A DNA stretch of 36,482 nt from an uncultured Acidimicrobiales bacterium (GTDB lineage: Bacteria; Actinomycetota; Acidimicrobiia; Acidimicrobiales; SHLQ01), in contig CAKZVC010000022.1 in the NCBI GenBank assembly GCA_937922235.1, positions 1 to 36,482 on the forward strand, in the 5' to 3' direction. Shown piece after piece: positions 22,799 to 31,073 of this stretch. Numbering within the stretch: the first letter of the stretch is position 1; the number at the start of each line of letters is the position of its first letter. The notes beneath the pieces are model-generated. The model saw only the letters and a program-made list of their open reading frames with translations, had not been told where the DNA came from and made no database searches. The position numbers and the translations under genes were made by a program.

Positions 22799-23875
22799 CT
22801 ACCCGTCGTGAGATGCGGCGTCGAGGACCTCTTCGGGGAATCCCTGAGGTGAGGTGGCGAAGAAGATCGACGCCACGCCATAGAGCTCTTCGTTGACGAA
22901 CTTGAGATCCTGCACTGCGTCGGCGATGCGGACACGGTTCATGCTGCCAGCTTGGTACGCAACCATCGACCCGAACTCCTGATCGTTGGCTGCTCGGGCG
23001 GCTTCAACACCAAACCAGGTCGCAAGTACCCGGTCGAACGCTGACGGCTCGCCGCCGCGTTGGACGTAGCCCAAGACGGTCGTGCGAGTTTCGAACCCGG
23101 TCTGCTTGGTGATCTCATCGGCAACGAGGGCACCGATACCACCGAGCTTCACATGACCAAACTCGTCAAAGGTGTCGTCGGGAACGTTGAACGTGCCTGG
23201 GAGCGGCTTTGCCCCTTCGGCAACCACGATGATCGAGGCGTACTTGCGGGTATGGCGCTTAGTCAGCGCAGTGCAGACCTCGTTGATGTCGAACGGCTTC
23301 TCCGGGATCAAGGTGATCGTTGCACCGCCGGCCAGGCCGGCCCACGTGGCGATGTGGCCAACGTGGCGGCCCATGACCTCGACGACCATGACCCGGTCGT
23401 GGCTTTCTGCGGTGGTGTGCAGTCGGCCGATCGCTTCGGTGGCGATATCGACCGCGGTGGCGAAGCCGAACGTCATCTCAGTGAGGCCAATGTCGTTGTC
23501 GATCGTCTTTGGCACCCCGAGAACGGGAAATCCGAGCTTGTACATCTCGTTGGCGCACGAGAGCGTGCCTTCTCCGCCGATGGCGATGAGCGCATCTACG
23601 CCATGAGCGTCGAAGGTTGCCCGGCACAGGTCGCGGCCGTCTTCGCGCATGAACGGATTGATGCGAGTGGTGCCCAGCACGGTGCCGCCGCGGGTGAGCA
23701 ACCCGCGACATCCTTCGACGTCGAGCGGCATGATGTCGTTGTCCATGACGCCCTTCCAGCCGTCACGAAAGCCAATGACTTCGTTGCCGTCGGCGGTTGC
23801 CTGGCGAACGACGCCGCGGATCACTGCGTTGAGACCGGGAGCGTCGCCCCCGCCGGTAAGGACTGCGAGTTTCAC
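22799..23875 (-). CDS. pfkA: 6-phosphofructokinase
   Basis: Glycolytic kinase that converts fructose 6-phosphate to fructose 1,6-bisphosphate, 358 residues. Motifs: LTGGGDAPGLNAVIR at 6-20, IGGEGTL at 99-105, PKTIDND at 122-128 (catalytic Asp126) and the substrate-binding MVVEVMGRHVG. The first site has Gly (GGEG), the residue typical of ATP users. The second has Lys (PKTIDND), typical of PPi users but also common in actinobacterial ATP-dependent enzymes, so ATP is the likelier donor. GTG 23875 is chosen because the protein then starts directly at the beta strand KLAVLTGGG and a TAGAGT box sits 7 nt upstream. Confidence 0.93.
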   Translation of the reverse strand: MKLAVLTGGGDAPGLNAVIRGVVRQATADGNEVIGFRDGWKGVMDNDIMPLDVEGCRGLLTRGGTVLGTTRINPFMREDGRDLCRATFDAHGVDALIAIGGEGTLSCANEMYKLGFPVLGVPKTIDNDIGLTEMTFGFATAVDIATEAIGRLHTTAESHDRVMVVEVMGRHVGHIATWAGLAGGATITLIPEKPFDINEVCTALTKRHTRKYASIIVVAEGAKPLPGTFNVPDDTFDEFGHVKLGGIGALVADEITKQTGFETRTTVLGYVQRGGEPSAFDRVLATWFGVEAARAANDQEFGSMVAYQAGSMNRVRIADAVQDLKFVNEELYGVASIFFATSPQGFPEEVLDAASHDG

Positions 23876-23882
23876 GTACTCG

Positions 23883-23888
23883 ACTCTA
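23883..23888 (-). promoter_or_regulatory. -10 box of pfkA
   Basis: TAGAGT on the minus strand ends 7 nt before the pfkA GTG at 23875. No Shine-Dalgarno sequence fits in the gap. Confidence 0.5.
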
Positions 23889-23994
23889 CGAGAACGACAC
23901 GCGTTGAGATGGCAGATCGCAACTACAGATAGCTGTGCGTGCCGTGTTCTCCGTCGGTGTTGGGACGAAGTCGGCTCGCCGGCCAATGACGATC

Positions 23995-24000
23995 TACGCT
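23995..24000 (+). promoter_or_regulatory. -10 box of glpK
   Basis: TACGCT ends 6 nt before the ATG at 24007 and helps choose that start over the in-frame ATG at 23986. Confidence 0.45.
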
Positions 24001-24006
24001 GACGCT

Positions 24007-25485
24007 ATGACCGTTGTTGTAGCCATTGATGCAGGAACTACCGGCGTGCGATCGATCGCCTTTAGCGAGACGGGAAAGCCCATAGCTTCGGCGTATCGGG
24101 AGTTCCCCCAGTACTTCCCTCAGCCCGGCTGGGTAGAACATGACGCTGGCGAGATCTGGGACGCCGTTGTTGCGACCTTGACCGAGCTCATGGCGGGCCT
24201 CGATGACACCGTGGCCGCCATCGGCATCACCGATCAGCGCGAAACCGTTGTGGTGTGGGACAAGTCGACCGGTGAACCGCTCCACCGTGCAATCGTGTGG
24301 CAGGACCGTCGAACCGCCGATCGTTGTGCCGAGCATGTGGCTGCTGGGCACCTCGACATGGTGCGCAACACCACCGGCCTGGTGCTCGACCCGTACTTCT
24401 CGGGCAGCAAGCTCGAATGGCTTATCCGCAACAACCACATCACGATCACCGACGACACCGCCTTTGGCACGGTCGACAGCTGGCTGGTGTGGAAGCTCAC
24501 GGGCGGCACCACCCACATCACCGATACGACCAACGCCAGCCGCACGCTGCTGTACGACATCGGGAAAATGGAGTGGTCGAACGACATGCTCGAGCTCTTT
24601 GGTGTCCCTCGCTCGATCATGCCCGAGGTGATGCCTTCCTCCGGGCGATTCGGAACGACAGCGATGAACCTTCCCGTGCCTGGTGGTATCCCGATCAGCG
24701 GCATTGCGGGCGATCAGCAGGCGGCCCTCTTTGGCCAGGCGTGCTTCTCCCCCGGCGATGCGAAGAACACCTATGGCACCGGCTCGTTCATTTTGATGAA
24801 CGTTGGCACCACCAAGCCCGACCCGGTCGAAGGGTTGCTCACAACTGTTGGTTGGACGCTCGCCGACGGCACCACCACCTACGCCATGGAAGGTGCGGTA
24901 TTTGTCACGGGCTCAGCTATCCAATGGCTGCGCGATGGTATCCAGATCATCGACGAGGCAGCCGAGATCGGCCCGCTTGCGGCATCGGTCGACTCGAGCG
25001 ATGACGTCTTCTTCGTCCCGGCGCTGACTGGTCTTGGCAGCCCGTGGTGGGACCCACATGCCCGTGGAACCATCGTTGGCCTCACCCGTGGTACCTCCCG
25101 AGCACACCTTGCTCGCGCAACCGTCGAGTCGATTGCCCTCCAGTGCCGAGACGTGATCGATGCCATGGCGTCTGCTGGTGGCGTCAACGTCGAGAGCCTT
25201 CGGGTCGATGGCGGGGCTTCGGTGATGGAACTGTTGCTGCAGATCCAGGCAGATCAGATCGGTGTACCGGTCCATCGCTCCGCCGTGGCTGAAACGACCG
25301 CATTGGGCGCGGCCTACCTCGCAGGCATTGCTGAGGGCGTCTGGTCGAGCACCCAAGAAGTCGCCGATGCGTGGCAGTCAGACCTCTCGGTCGAACCGGC
25401 GCCGAACAGCCGTGAAGCCGCCGACACACTCCACGCCCGTTGGCTCCAAGCAGTAGCCCACAGCAAAGGCTGGAGTCAGGGCTGA
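24007..25485 (+). CDS. glpK: Glycerol kinase
   Basis: FGGY-family kinase that makes glycerol 3-phosphate from glycerol and ATP, 492 residues. Family motifs: AIDAGTTGVRSIAF (phosphate 1), FPQPGWVEHD, GITDQRETVVVWD, TGLVLDPYFSGSKLEW, GTVDSWLVWKLTGG, the catalytic-site region GIAGDQQAALFGQ, KNTYGTGSFILMNVG and VDGGASVMELLLQIQAD. The phosphate 1 motif has TGVRS where typical glycerol kinases have TSSRA, but the rest clearly fits GlpK. It stands alone without glpF or glpD. Its 3' end overlaps the converging ROK kinase gene by 10 nt. Confidence 0.92.
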   Translation: MTVVVAIDAGTTGVRSIAFSETGKPIASAYREFPQYFPQPGWVEHDAGEIWDAVVATLTELMAGLDDTVAAIGITDQRETVVVWDKSTGEPLHRAIVWQDRRTADRCAEHVAAGHLDMVRNTTGLVLDPYFSGSKLEWLIRNNHITITDDTAFGTVDSWLVWKLTGGTTHITDTTNASRTLLYDIGKMEWSNDMLELFGVPRSIMPEVMPSSGRFGTTAMNLPVPGGIPISGIAGDQQAALFGQACFSPGDAKNTYGTGSFILMNVGTTKPDPVEGLLTTVGWTLADGTTTYAMEGAVFVTGSAIQWLRDGIQIIDEAAEIGPLAASVDSSDDVFFVPALTGLGSPWWDPHARGTIVGLTRGTSRAHLARATVESIALQCRDVIDAMASAGGVNVESLRVDGGASVMELLLQIQADQIGVPVHRSAVAETTALGAAYLAGIAEGVWSSTQEVADAWQSDLSVEPAPNSREAADTLHARWLQAVAHSKGWSQG

Positions 25486-26426
25486 CCCGATACGTCAGCT
25501 GCGAGTGCGGCGGCGCCGATCGCTCCGGCGTAGGAGCCAAGTTCGGCAACAACGACAGGCACTCGAGGCCGATAATCGGCGCCAAGTATTCGGTTCGCAA
25601 GGCTTTCCTCGATACTGGAGCGCAGGCACTCGCCCAAATCGACCAAGCCTCCACCGAGCACGATCACCTCGGGGTCGAGGATGTACACCAAATCGGCCAT
25701 ACCAACGGCCACGTCTTGGGCGAAGCGCTTGATCAGCGCTTCGATACCGGGCTCTCCTTCGTTCAGGAGCTCGTTGACGTGTTCGCCCCGAATAGCAGCC
25801 ACCGAGCCCGCACGCTCGATCAGCGCGTCGACACGGCCTTCTGCAGCCCACCGGCGGGCCAAGATGCCAAGGCCGTTGCCCGAGGCGAAATACTCCCAGG
25901 GGCCGCTAGCGCCGGTGATGTGTTCGGGGCCGTTGCGTTGGATGGTGATGTGGCCGGATTCTCCGGCGTAGCCATGCGCGCCTCGCAGCAACTTGCCATC
26001 GATCACGAACCCGGTGCCGATGCCGGTTCCCAAGGCGACGAATGCCATGTGCCCCACACCCTTGCCGGCGCCGTATTTGTGCTCGGCCCACGTCGCAGCT
26101 GTGGCGTCGTTTTCTGCCACGACCGGTACGCCGAGGCGCTCGATGACCCGCGGGACGAGCGGATAGTTCACCACGCCCGGAATGTTCGGCGCATACCGAA
26201 GGGTGCCTTCAGAGTCCATGAGCGCAGCCATGCCGAGCCCAACTGCGTCGACCGGTTCGCCGATGTCGTCGATCAGCTGCTCAGTCACCTCGACGATCGT
26301 GTCGACGAGAACATCGCCGTCAGGGCGGGTGCGTGACCGGCGGATAGCGAGCGGCTCAGTGCTCCCTGGACGCAGAACTACGCCTCGCACGTTTGTGCCG
26401 CCCACGTCGAAACCGATTGTCAACAT
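25476..26426 (-). CDS. ROK family sugar kinase (glucokinase-like) lacking the zinc motif
   Basis: 316-residue ROK kinase, probably phosphorylating glucose or another hexose. It has the phosphate-binding FDVGGTNVRG at 6-15, the catalytic Asp107 in ENDATAA, GTGIGTGFVIDG and AGESGHITI with His159. Downstream of this His, ROK proteins normally carry CxCGxxGCxE, the zinc site. Here residues 169-178 read HITGASGPWE, with all three cysteines replaced by His, Thr and Pro. Fold and catalytic residues are otherwise intact, so activity is plausible. ATG 26426 shares a base with the upstream TGA (TGATG); it ends a three-gene operon with an SRPBCC protein and a pseudo-ATPase-like protein. Confidence 0.85.
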   Translation of the reverse strand: MLTIGFDVGGTNVRGVVLRPGSTEPLAIRRSRTRPDGDVLVDTIVEVTEQLIDDIGEPVDAVGLGMAALMDSEGTLRYAPNIPGVVNYPLVPRVIERLGVPVVAENDATAATWAEHKYGAGKGVGHMAFVALGTGIGTGFVIDGKLLRGAHGYAGESGHITIQRNGPEHITGASGPWEYFASGNGLGILARRWAAEGRVDALIERAGSVAAIRGEHVNELLNEGEPGIEALIKRFAQDVAVGMADLVYILDPEVIVLGGGLVDLGECLRSSIEESLANRILGADYRPRVPVVVAELGSYAGAIGAAALAADVSGQP

Positions 26427-27763
26427 CAACTACTCCGTCCGGCGAACCAACCAGTGGCGTGCACCCAGTCAGCGCGATCGCCAACGGACTCACACCAGCG
26501 GTGAAGGTCGAGTTGATCCGACACGCATATCACCTGGGTCTGGTAACTGTACCGAAGCAGAATAGAGAGGATCGATCCGGTTAGGCGAGCTGGAAGATCG
26601 GCGAGTGGCTCTTCGATCAGAATCGGATACGGCCGCTCTTGTTCATCTCGAAGGTCGAGCAGACCACCGGTGCCATCAACGTCGGCGCCGAGGCGACGCG
26701 ATTCCTCTTTCATCACGGCGAGGAGCTGTTGGTGGCTGCGAAGAGTCCGTCGAATGCGCATGCGGCGCTGGTCGATTTCATGCCGCCGGGTTTCGAGTTC
26801 GATGATCTCGGGTGGGAGCGACGAGCTTTCGATCGAGCGAAGCAAGCGGGCGCGAATCGTTTCGAGCTCGGCACTTTCGGCGATGAGACGGTCGGCAACG
26901 TCTGCTGCTTCGAACGGTGCCGCCTCAAACCCGAGCGCAGCGAGTTGCGAGGTCAGCTGCTCGGTTGGTGAACCGGGGGTCATGTCGTACTCGGCGAGCG
27001 CCCCATCGGCTTCGGCGACCGCGAGGTCGGCCATGACAGTCACATCGTTGGCGTCGCTGGGCAAGACCTGCTCGCGGGCTGCTCGGGCCTGACTGAGCGC
27101 TCCTTCGAGTTTGGTTCGGCGGTCGTCGGCTCGAACGTTGGCCACCGTCAGCTGGAGCTCTTCGATTGCGGGTAGCGGCGGTGCAATCATGTCGAGCGCT
27201 TCAAGCATCTCTTCGTCTTCGGAGCGCACCACGAGCGTGGCCCCAACCGCCGAGCCCGAATCGCTGTTGGTGAGCACGGCCCGTTCGGTCTCGACATCAG
27301 CCGCAGCAGCGTCGGCACCCCGGAGCTCAGCGGCCGACAAGAGAATCGCCCGGTTGATCGTGTCGATGACCTCGAGCACCATCTCGGTTTCGGCGGAGTA
27401 GGCCGCAGCACGGTTGAACAGCGAACCCGTGGGTACGAGCTCGGACCCGGGAACCTTGGGGGCGAGCGTTGCCGCCTTATGCATCGGGAAGCGTCGGCCG
27501 TAGGTTTCGACGATGCCGGACAGCCCCATGTTCTCGTTGTGCGAACGAACCGCGTCGATGGTTGCAGCAAGCGCTTGTCGGGGCGCGGGCGCCAACCCAG
27601 AAATCACGCAGAACGCTCGATCGAGCGGCAACGACCGCTCACCGAGCCGGGGCGACTGCAGTTCGACAATGCGAATTGCTGGGTCGGAGCTTCCTGAGTG
27701 GACGTCGGCGGCTTCAAGCCGTCTCCGCGCCTCTCGGACCCGGCTCAGATCGCTCGGTGTCAC
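26426..27763 (-). CDS. Uncharacterised protein resembling an ABC/SMC-type ATPase without a P-loop
   Basis: 445-residue protein of unknown function. The N-terminal part (31-72) has the strand pattern that leads to the Walker A loop in RecF/RecN/SMC-type proteins, but the loop reads ISGLAPAPRQALA at 54-66, with no GKS/GKT. A long, charged, partly coiled-coil middle follows (about 140-365, rich in E, R and A). The C-terminal part has YPILIEEPLADLPARL at about 379-394, like Walker B plus D-loop, and TQVICVSDQ at about 409-417, like the H-loop strand with Asp or Gln for His. This reads as an ATP-binding fold that has lost nucleotide binding. It overlaps the SRPBCC gene as GTGA and the ROK gene as TGATG. 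Confidence 0.6.
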   Translation of the reverse strand: MTPSDLSRVREARRRLEAADVHSGSSDPAIRIVELQSPRLGERSLPLDRAFCVISGLAPAPRQALAATIDAVRSHNENMGLSGIVETYGRRFPMHKAATLAPKVPGSELVPTGSLFNRAAAYSAETEMVLEVIDTINRAILLSAAELRGADAAAADVETERAVLTNSDSGSAVGATLVVRSEDEEMLEALDMIAPPLPAIEELQLTVANVRADDRRTKLEGALSQARAAREQVLPSDANDVTVMADLAVAEADGALAEYDMTPGSPTEQLTSQLAALGFEAAPFEAADVADRLIAESAELETIRARLLRSIESSSLPPEIIELETRRHEIDQRRMRIRRTLRSHQQLLAVMKEESRRLGADVDGTGGLLDLRDEQERPYPILIEEPLADLPARLTGSILSILLRYSYQTQVICVSDQLDLHRWCESVGDRADWVHATGWFAGRSS

Positions 27764-28209
27764 TTCGACGTTGACTCGACTCGCTTCTTCAAATCGTCCA
27801 TAGCCGTGTGCAGGATCTTGGCCTCTGCACGACGCTTTACGAAGCCCGGCAGCGGAACGAGCATGTCGATCGATACGTAATAACGGACCTCACATCGCTC
27901 GCCGCCATCGATCGGGACGAATTCGTACTCGCCATCGATTCGTTCCATGACGTCGCCTTCGATGAGGCGCCACGACATACGCAACGGGTTCGACCCATAG
28001 CTGTACCGAAGGGTGTAGCTCGTGGAACGGCCCATTGCGGCGACACGGTAGGCAACATCGCCACCACGACCGGAGTCGTCGACGGCCACAACATCGACTT
28101 CTTTGATGTCGCTGGCCCACTCGGTGTAACTGGCGAAATCGGTGGCAACGGCAAAGCACGCCTCTGGTGTGGCATCGATTTCTGTGCGTTCTGCGGCGTG
28201 ATCAGCCAT
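27760..28209 (-). CDS. SRPBCC (START/polyketide cyclase-like) family protein
   Basis: 149-residue protein with the START-like SRPBCC fold, a helix-grip cavity that binds lipids or other hydrophobic ligands. It shows the typical N-terminal segment TEIDATPEACFAVATDFASYTEWASDIKEVDVV, the alternating strands of the grip, and the long C-terminal helix GFVKRRAEAKILHTAMDDLKKRV. Such proteins (COG2867-like) are common in actinobacteria and the ligand is unknown. ATG 28209 has GGGAG 5 nt upstream; an ATG at 28236 is less well supported. It is the first gene of a coupled operon with the pseudo-ATPase-like protein and the ROK kinase. Confidence 0.82.
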   Translation of the reverse strand: MADHAAERTEIDATPEACFAVATDFASYTEWASDIKEVDVVAVDDSGRGGDVAYRVAAMGRSTSYTLRYSYGSNPLRMSWRLIEGDVMERIDGEYEFVPIDGGERCEVRYYVSIDMLVPLPGFVKRRAEAKILHTAMDDLKKRVESTSK

Positions 28210-28297
28210 GAGTTCTCCCAGCGGGTCGGCAGGCATTCTGCGGTGTCGACAGCACTCGCAGAGTAGCCGAGACGTATGGGTAAAACCGCCAACGGGC

Positions 28298-28311
28298 TGA
28301 CGAATTCGTCA
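28298..28311. repeat. 14-bp perfect palindrome in the SRPBCC upstream region
   Basis: TGACGAATTCGTCA is fully self-complementary and lies 87 bp upstream of the SRPBCC start, in a 178-bp gap (28210-28387). It could be an operator for a dimeric regulator. A second small palindrome, CCACGCAGCGTGG, lies about 35 bp further upstream, and TACTCT at 28265-28260 could be the -10 box. Confidence 0.35.
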
Positions 28312-28387
28312 ATCCGCAGACGCCAGGAGAGCACTCGACCACGCAGCGTGGAAACACGAGAGACAACACCTCGGAAACCTGTGGCGG

Positions 28388-28825
28388 TTAGCGATCCTCA
28401 CGCGGGTGAAACACCGCAAAGCGCGACCCCCAGAGGCCGGCAAATCCGAGGCCAAGGATCGGCACGAGCAGACCAAAGGCTTGCTGGGTGAATGGCCGCA
28501 GCGAACCAAACAGGACCGAAATCACGATTTGCAGCACAACCGCAAGCCATAGCCGGTTTCGGGCTGATGCCGGAACGTGGCTGGAATCAACACTGAGCAA
28601 CCCGGTGAGCGTGACATCATCGACCCGGCTTCGCTGGATGCCGTTCCAGATGCCCAGCCCAAGAAGCAGCGTTCCGGCAACGAAGACCAGGCCGCACACC
28701 ACGGCGAACGTGACATCAAGCCGCTCAGCGAACAGATAGGTCGCCGCCGACAAGGCGCCGAAACCTGCCGTGCTGATCAGGCTGGCATTGATGATCTTGT
28801 CGGCTCCGGGCATGTCAGTGCTCAT
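28388..28825 (-). CDS. Membrane protein of unknown function (four helices)
   Basis: 145-residue protein with four predicted membrane helices (about 12-34, 38-60, 88-106 and 115-135) and short loops. I do not recognise a family. It is the last gene of the queG - glycosyltransferase transcript. ATG 28825 lies inside the end of the glycosyltransferase gene (11-nt overlap); an ATG at 28813, one base after that gene's stop, is the alternative and would remove four residues. Its place after a mannosyltransferase would suit a role in the envelope, but this is only context. Confidence 0.7.
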   Translation of the reverse strand: MSTDMPGADKIINASLISTAGFGALSAATYLFAERLDVTFAVVCGLVFVAGTLLLGLGIWNGIQRSRVDDVTLTGLLSVDSSHVPASARNRLWLAVVLQIVISVLFGSLRPFTQQAFGLLVPILGLGFAGLWGSRFAVFHPREDR

Positions 28826-29981
28826 CAGGCACCCATTCTGCCAGCGCGTTTGCAAGGCGAGAAGCGAGCACATCGTAGGAGAACTCGGCAACGGCACGTG
28901 CTCGCGAGGCTGCAGCCATCTGTTGGCGGGTGTCGGGGTCGTTGAGAAGCGCTGCGAACAGCTCGACAAGTTCGCTCACCGAGGCTCCGGCTGGGGCGAC
29001 CCGCCCGGTGATGCCATCGAGCACGGCTTCGTCAGCGCCGCCTGATTGGCCTGCGATCTGGGGCGTTCCGGTGGCTGCGGCTTCGACGAACACGATGCCG
29101 AAGCCCTCTTGTTCGAGCCCTCCCCAGCGGTTGCGGCACAACATAGCGAACAGGTCTGCCGAACCGAGCAATCCGGCCTTGTCCTCCTCGGTGATGCGTC
29201 CGAGCAATCGAACGGGGGCATCGAGCACGTCGATGCGCTTCTGCAGCCGGTCGGCGTCGCGTCCGCCACCGGCAATGCACACGACGAGGTCGGGGAAGTG
29301 CAACCGGAGTTGCGCGGCGACCGCAATCAACGTGTCCATGCCCTTACGAGGAACGAGGCGCGACACGCTAAAGATGAACGGCGCGTCTGCCGGTATGTCG
29401 AAGCGAGCCCGAATGGTGCGCTGTTGGGCGTCGTCAATAGGCCGATAGCGGTCGACGTCGACCCCTGGGGGGACCACGACGTTTCGCAGTGGCCGTCCAA
29501 CGGCACGCTCAGCTTCACCTAACGCGTACTCCCCTGCGGAGATGACCGCGGTGGCCCGATCGAGCACTCGGGCGAGCACCTGTCGGCTCCCCGGCAGACG
29601 GCCAGGCACCGTGACCTCTGCGCCGTGGAGCACCACGGCATACGGCAGTTCGAGTGACGGGCCGATCGCACCGAGCGGCACCGCCGGGTCGATCACGTGG
29701 AGCTTTGCACCAAAGTCGTTGGCGGCCTGATCGAGCCGCTTGGTCAGCCACGGGTACGGAAGCAAAACCGGTTCTTGTGATCGATGGATCGTGTATGCCT
29801 CGCCGGCGTCAAACGACTCGACTGAACCGAACGCTGTGACCTTGGTGTAGGGCGTGGTGTGCACCTCGAACGAAGCCGGGTCGAGCCGTTTCCACAGCTC
29901 CCAGAGGTACTGCTGAATGCCACCGACCTTTGGCGGGTAGTCGTTCGTGACCAGCAAATGTCGTGGAGAGGGCGAGCTCAT
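28815..29981 (-). CDS. GT4-family glycosyltransferase (PimB-like mannosyltransferase)
   Basis: 388-residue GT-B glycosyltransferase. The N-terminal acceptor domain starts LLVTNDYPPKVGGIQQYL, which closely follows the mycobacterial PimB' type (phosphatidylinositol mannoside alpha-1,6-mannosyltransferase). VVLHGAEVTVPGRLP and VVPPGVDVDRY mark the end of that domain. The donor domain has FSVSRLVPRKGMDTLI, LLGRITEEDKAGLLGSADLF and the nucleotide-sugar motif EGFGIVFVEA near 300. A role in phosphatidylinositol mannoside or related glycolipid synthesis at the membrane is likely; the exact acceptor is unproven. ATG 29981 overlaps the queG stop as ATGA. Confidence 0.88.
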   Translation of the reverse strand: MSSPSPRHLLVTNDYPPKVGGIQQYLWELWKRLDPASFEVHTTPYTKVTAFGSVESFDAGEAYTIHRSQEPVLLPYPWLTKRLDQAANDFGAKLHVIDPAVPLGAIGPSLELPYAVVLHGAEVTVPGRLPGSRQVLARVLDRATAVISAGEYALGEAERAVGRPLRNVVVPPGVDVDRYRPIDDAQQRTIRARFDIPADAPFIFSVSRLVPRKGMDTLIAVAAQLRLHFPDLVVCIAGGGRDADRLQKRIDVLDAPVRLLGRITEEDKAGLLGSADLFAMLCRNRWGGLEQEGFGIVFVEAAATGTPQIAGQSGGADEAVLDGITGRVAPAGASVSELVELFAALLNDPDTRQQMAAASRARAVAEFSYDVLASRLANALAEWVPDEH

Positions 29982-31045
29982 GATGTTGCCTCAGTTACCC
30001 GAGTTACCAGGTCGTCGTATCCGAGCTGAGATGCAGCCCAGAGCGCATGCTCACGTTCGATCTCATCGGTGCTGGCCACGTAACGTTCGACCAATGCACG
30101 TACTTCGGTGCTGGCAGCCTCACCCACGTTTCCCAGTACTACGAGTGCGTTGCGCCGAAGGTAACGGGGTTCACGTCGGGGGATGTACCACGCGCCAAAA
30201 CGCTCGAGGAGCTCGTCGTCTGTGCAATTCAACAGGTCGACAACCTCGACCGCGGTGACGCCAACGGTCGGCGGTGGCGTGTCGTTGCGGTCGGCAATGA
30301 CGTTTGGCGGGCACGACGTCTGGCAATCGTCGCATCCGTAGATCCGGTTACCGAGGGCCTCACGGAATTCGAGCGGAAATGAACCAGCGGATTGCACAAG
30401 CCAGGCAAGGCATCGGTTGGCATCGATGACCCCATCGTCGACGATCGCGTCGGTCGGGCACGCGTCGATGCACCGTCGACACGGCCCGCAGCGGTCGCCC
30501 ATTGGCTCATCAGCGCCCTCCAGTGGTGCAGTCGTGACGACGGACCCGAGCACGAACTTGCTGCCGGCTTCGGGAATGAGGATGTTCGAGTTCTTCCCCC
30601 ACCAGCCAATACCTGCTCGATATGCGGCGGCGCGGTCGACGAGTGCGTTGTCGTCGATGAGTACCCGACTTTTCCATCCGGCGGCCGTGAGCGCGTCGGC
30701 AATGGCGGTCAGCCCCACGCGGAGCTCGGCGTAGTGCGGTTCCCACACGTATTCGGCAATCGCTGCTGCGCCGGTGGGCCCGATAGCGACCGGAGTTGCT
30801 GACCGTCGATAGGAGCGCGCAGCAACGACGAGTGATTGGGCGCCGGGAAGAACCCGCGACGGGTCGGTGGCCCGATCTGGATTGCGATACGTGAACTGCA
30901 TATCGGCGCTCAGGCCCGCAGCCTTACGACTGTGGAGCACCTCTCGCACGTCGGCAAACACCTCAGCCGAGCACACTCCAAGCCGGTCGATGTCGTGACG
31001 ATCTGCAATCGCTACCAACTCGTCGCGAAGCGATTGCATGGACAT
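29978..31045 (-). CDS. queG: Epoxyqueuosine reductase QueG
   Basis: Cobalamin- and iron-sulfur-dependent enzyme that performs the last step of queuosine tRNA modification. The 355-residue protein has the N-terminal DUF1730 region (WEPHYAELRVGLTAIADAL, DDNALVDRAAAYRAGIGWWGKNSNIL) and two [4Fe-4S] motifs: Cys186/189/192/196 (CGPCRRCIDACP) and Cys238/241/245 (CDDCQTSCP). A C-terminal HEAT-like helical region (RNALVVLGNVG) completes the family layout. Its start lies 7 nt after the strong -10 box TACAAT, so it probably starts its own leaderless transcript. The stop overlaps the glycosyltransferase start. No other queuosine gene is in the window. Confidence 0.95.
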   Translation of the reverse strand: MSMQSLRDELVAIADRHDIDRLGVCSAEVFADVREVLHSRKAAGLSADMQFTYRNPDRATDPSRVLPGAQSLVVAARSYRRSATPVAIGPTGAAAIAEYVWEPHYAELRVGLTAIADALTAAGWKSRVLIDDNALVDRAAAYRAGIGWWGKNSNILIPEAGSKFVLGSVVTTAPLEGADEPMGDRCGPCRRCIDACPTDAIVDDGVIDANRCLAWLVQSAGSFPLEFREALGNRIYGCDDCQTSCPPNVIADRNDTPPPTVGVTAVEVVDLLNCTDDELLERFGAWYIPRREPRYLRRNALVVLGNVGEAASTEVRALVERYVASTDEIEREHALWAASQLGYDDLVTRVTEATS

Positions 31046-31052
31046 CTCTGGA

Positions 31053-31058
31053 ATTGTA
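31053..31058 (-). promoter_or_regulatory. -10 box of queG
   Basis: TACAAT on the minus strand ends 7 nt before the queG ATG at 31045. It is the closest match to the TATAAT consensus among the leaderless-type boxes here and lies in the 28-nt gap after the upstream lipoprotein gene. Confidence 0.6.
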
Positions 31059-31073
31059 TTCGGGCTACGCCAA

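Noticed and set aside
23935..24006. Longer glpK N-terminus
   Set aside because: The extra 24 residues do not resemble FGGY kinases, and a -10 box sits 6 nt before ATG 24007, so the shorter start is better.
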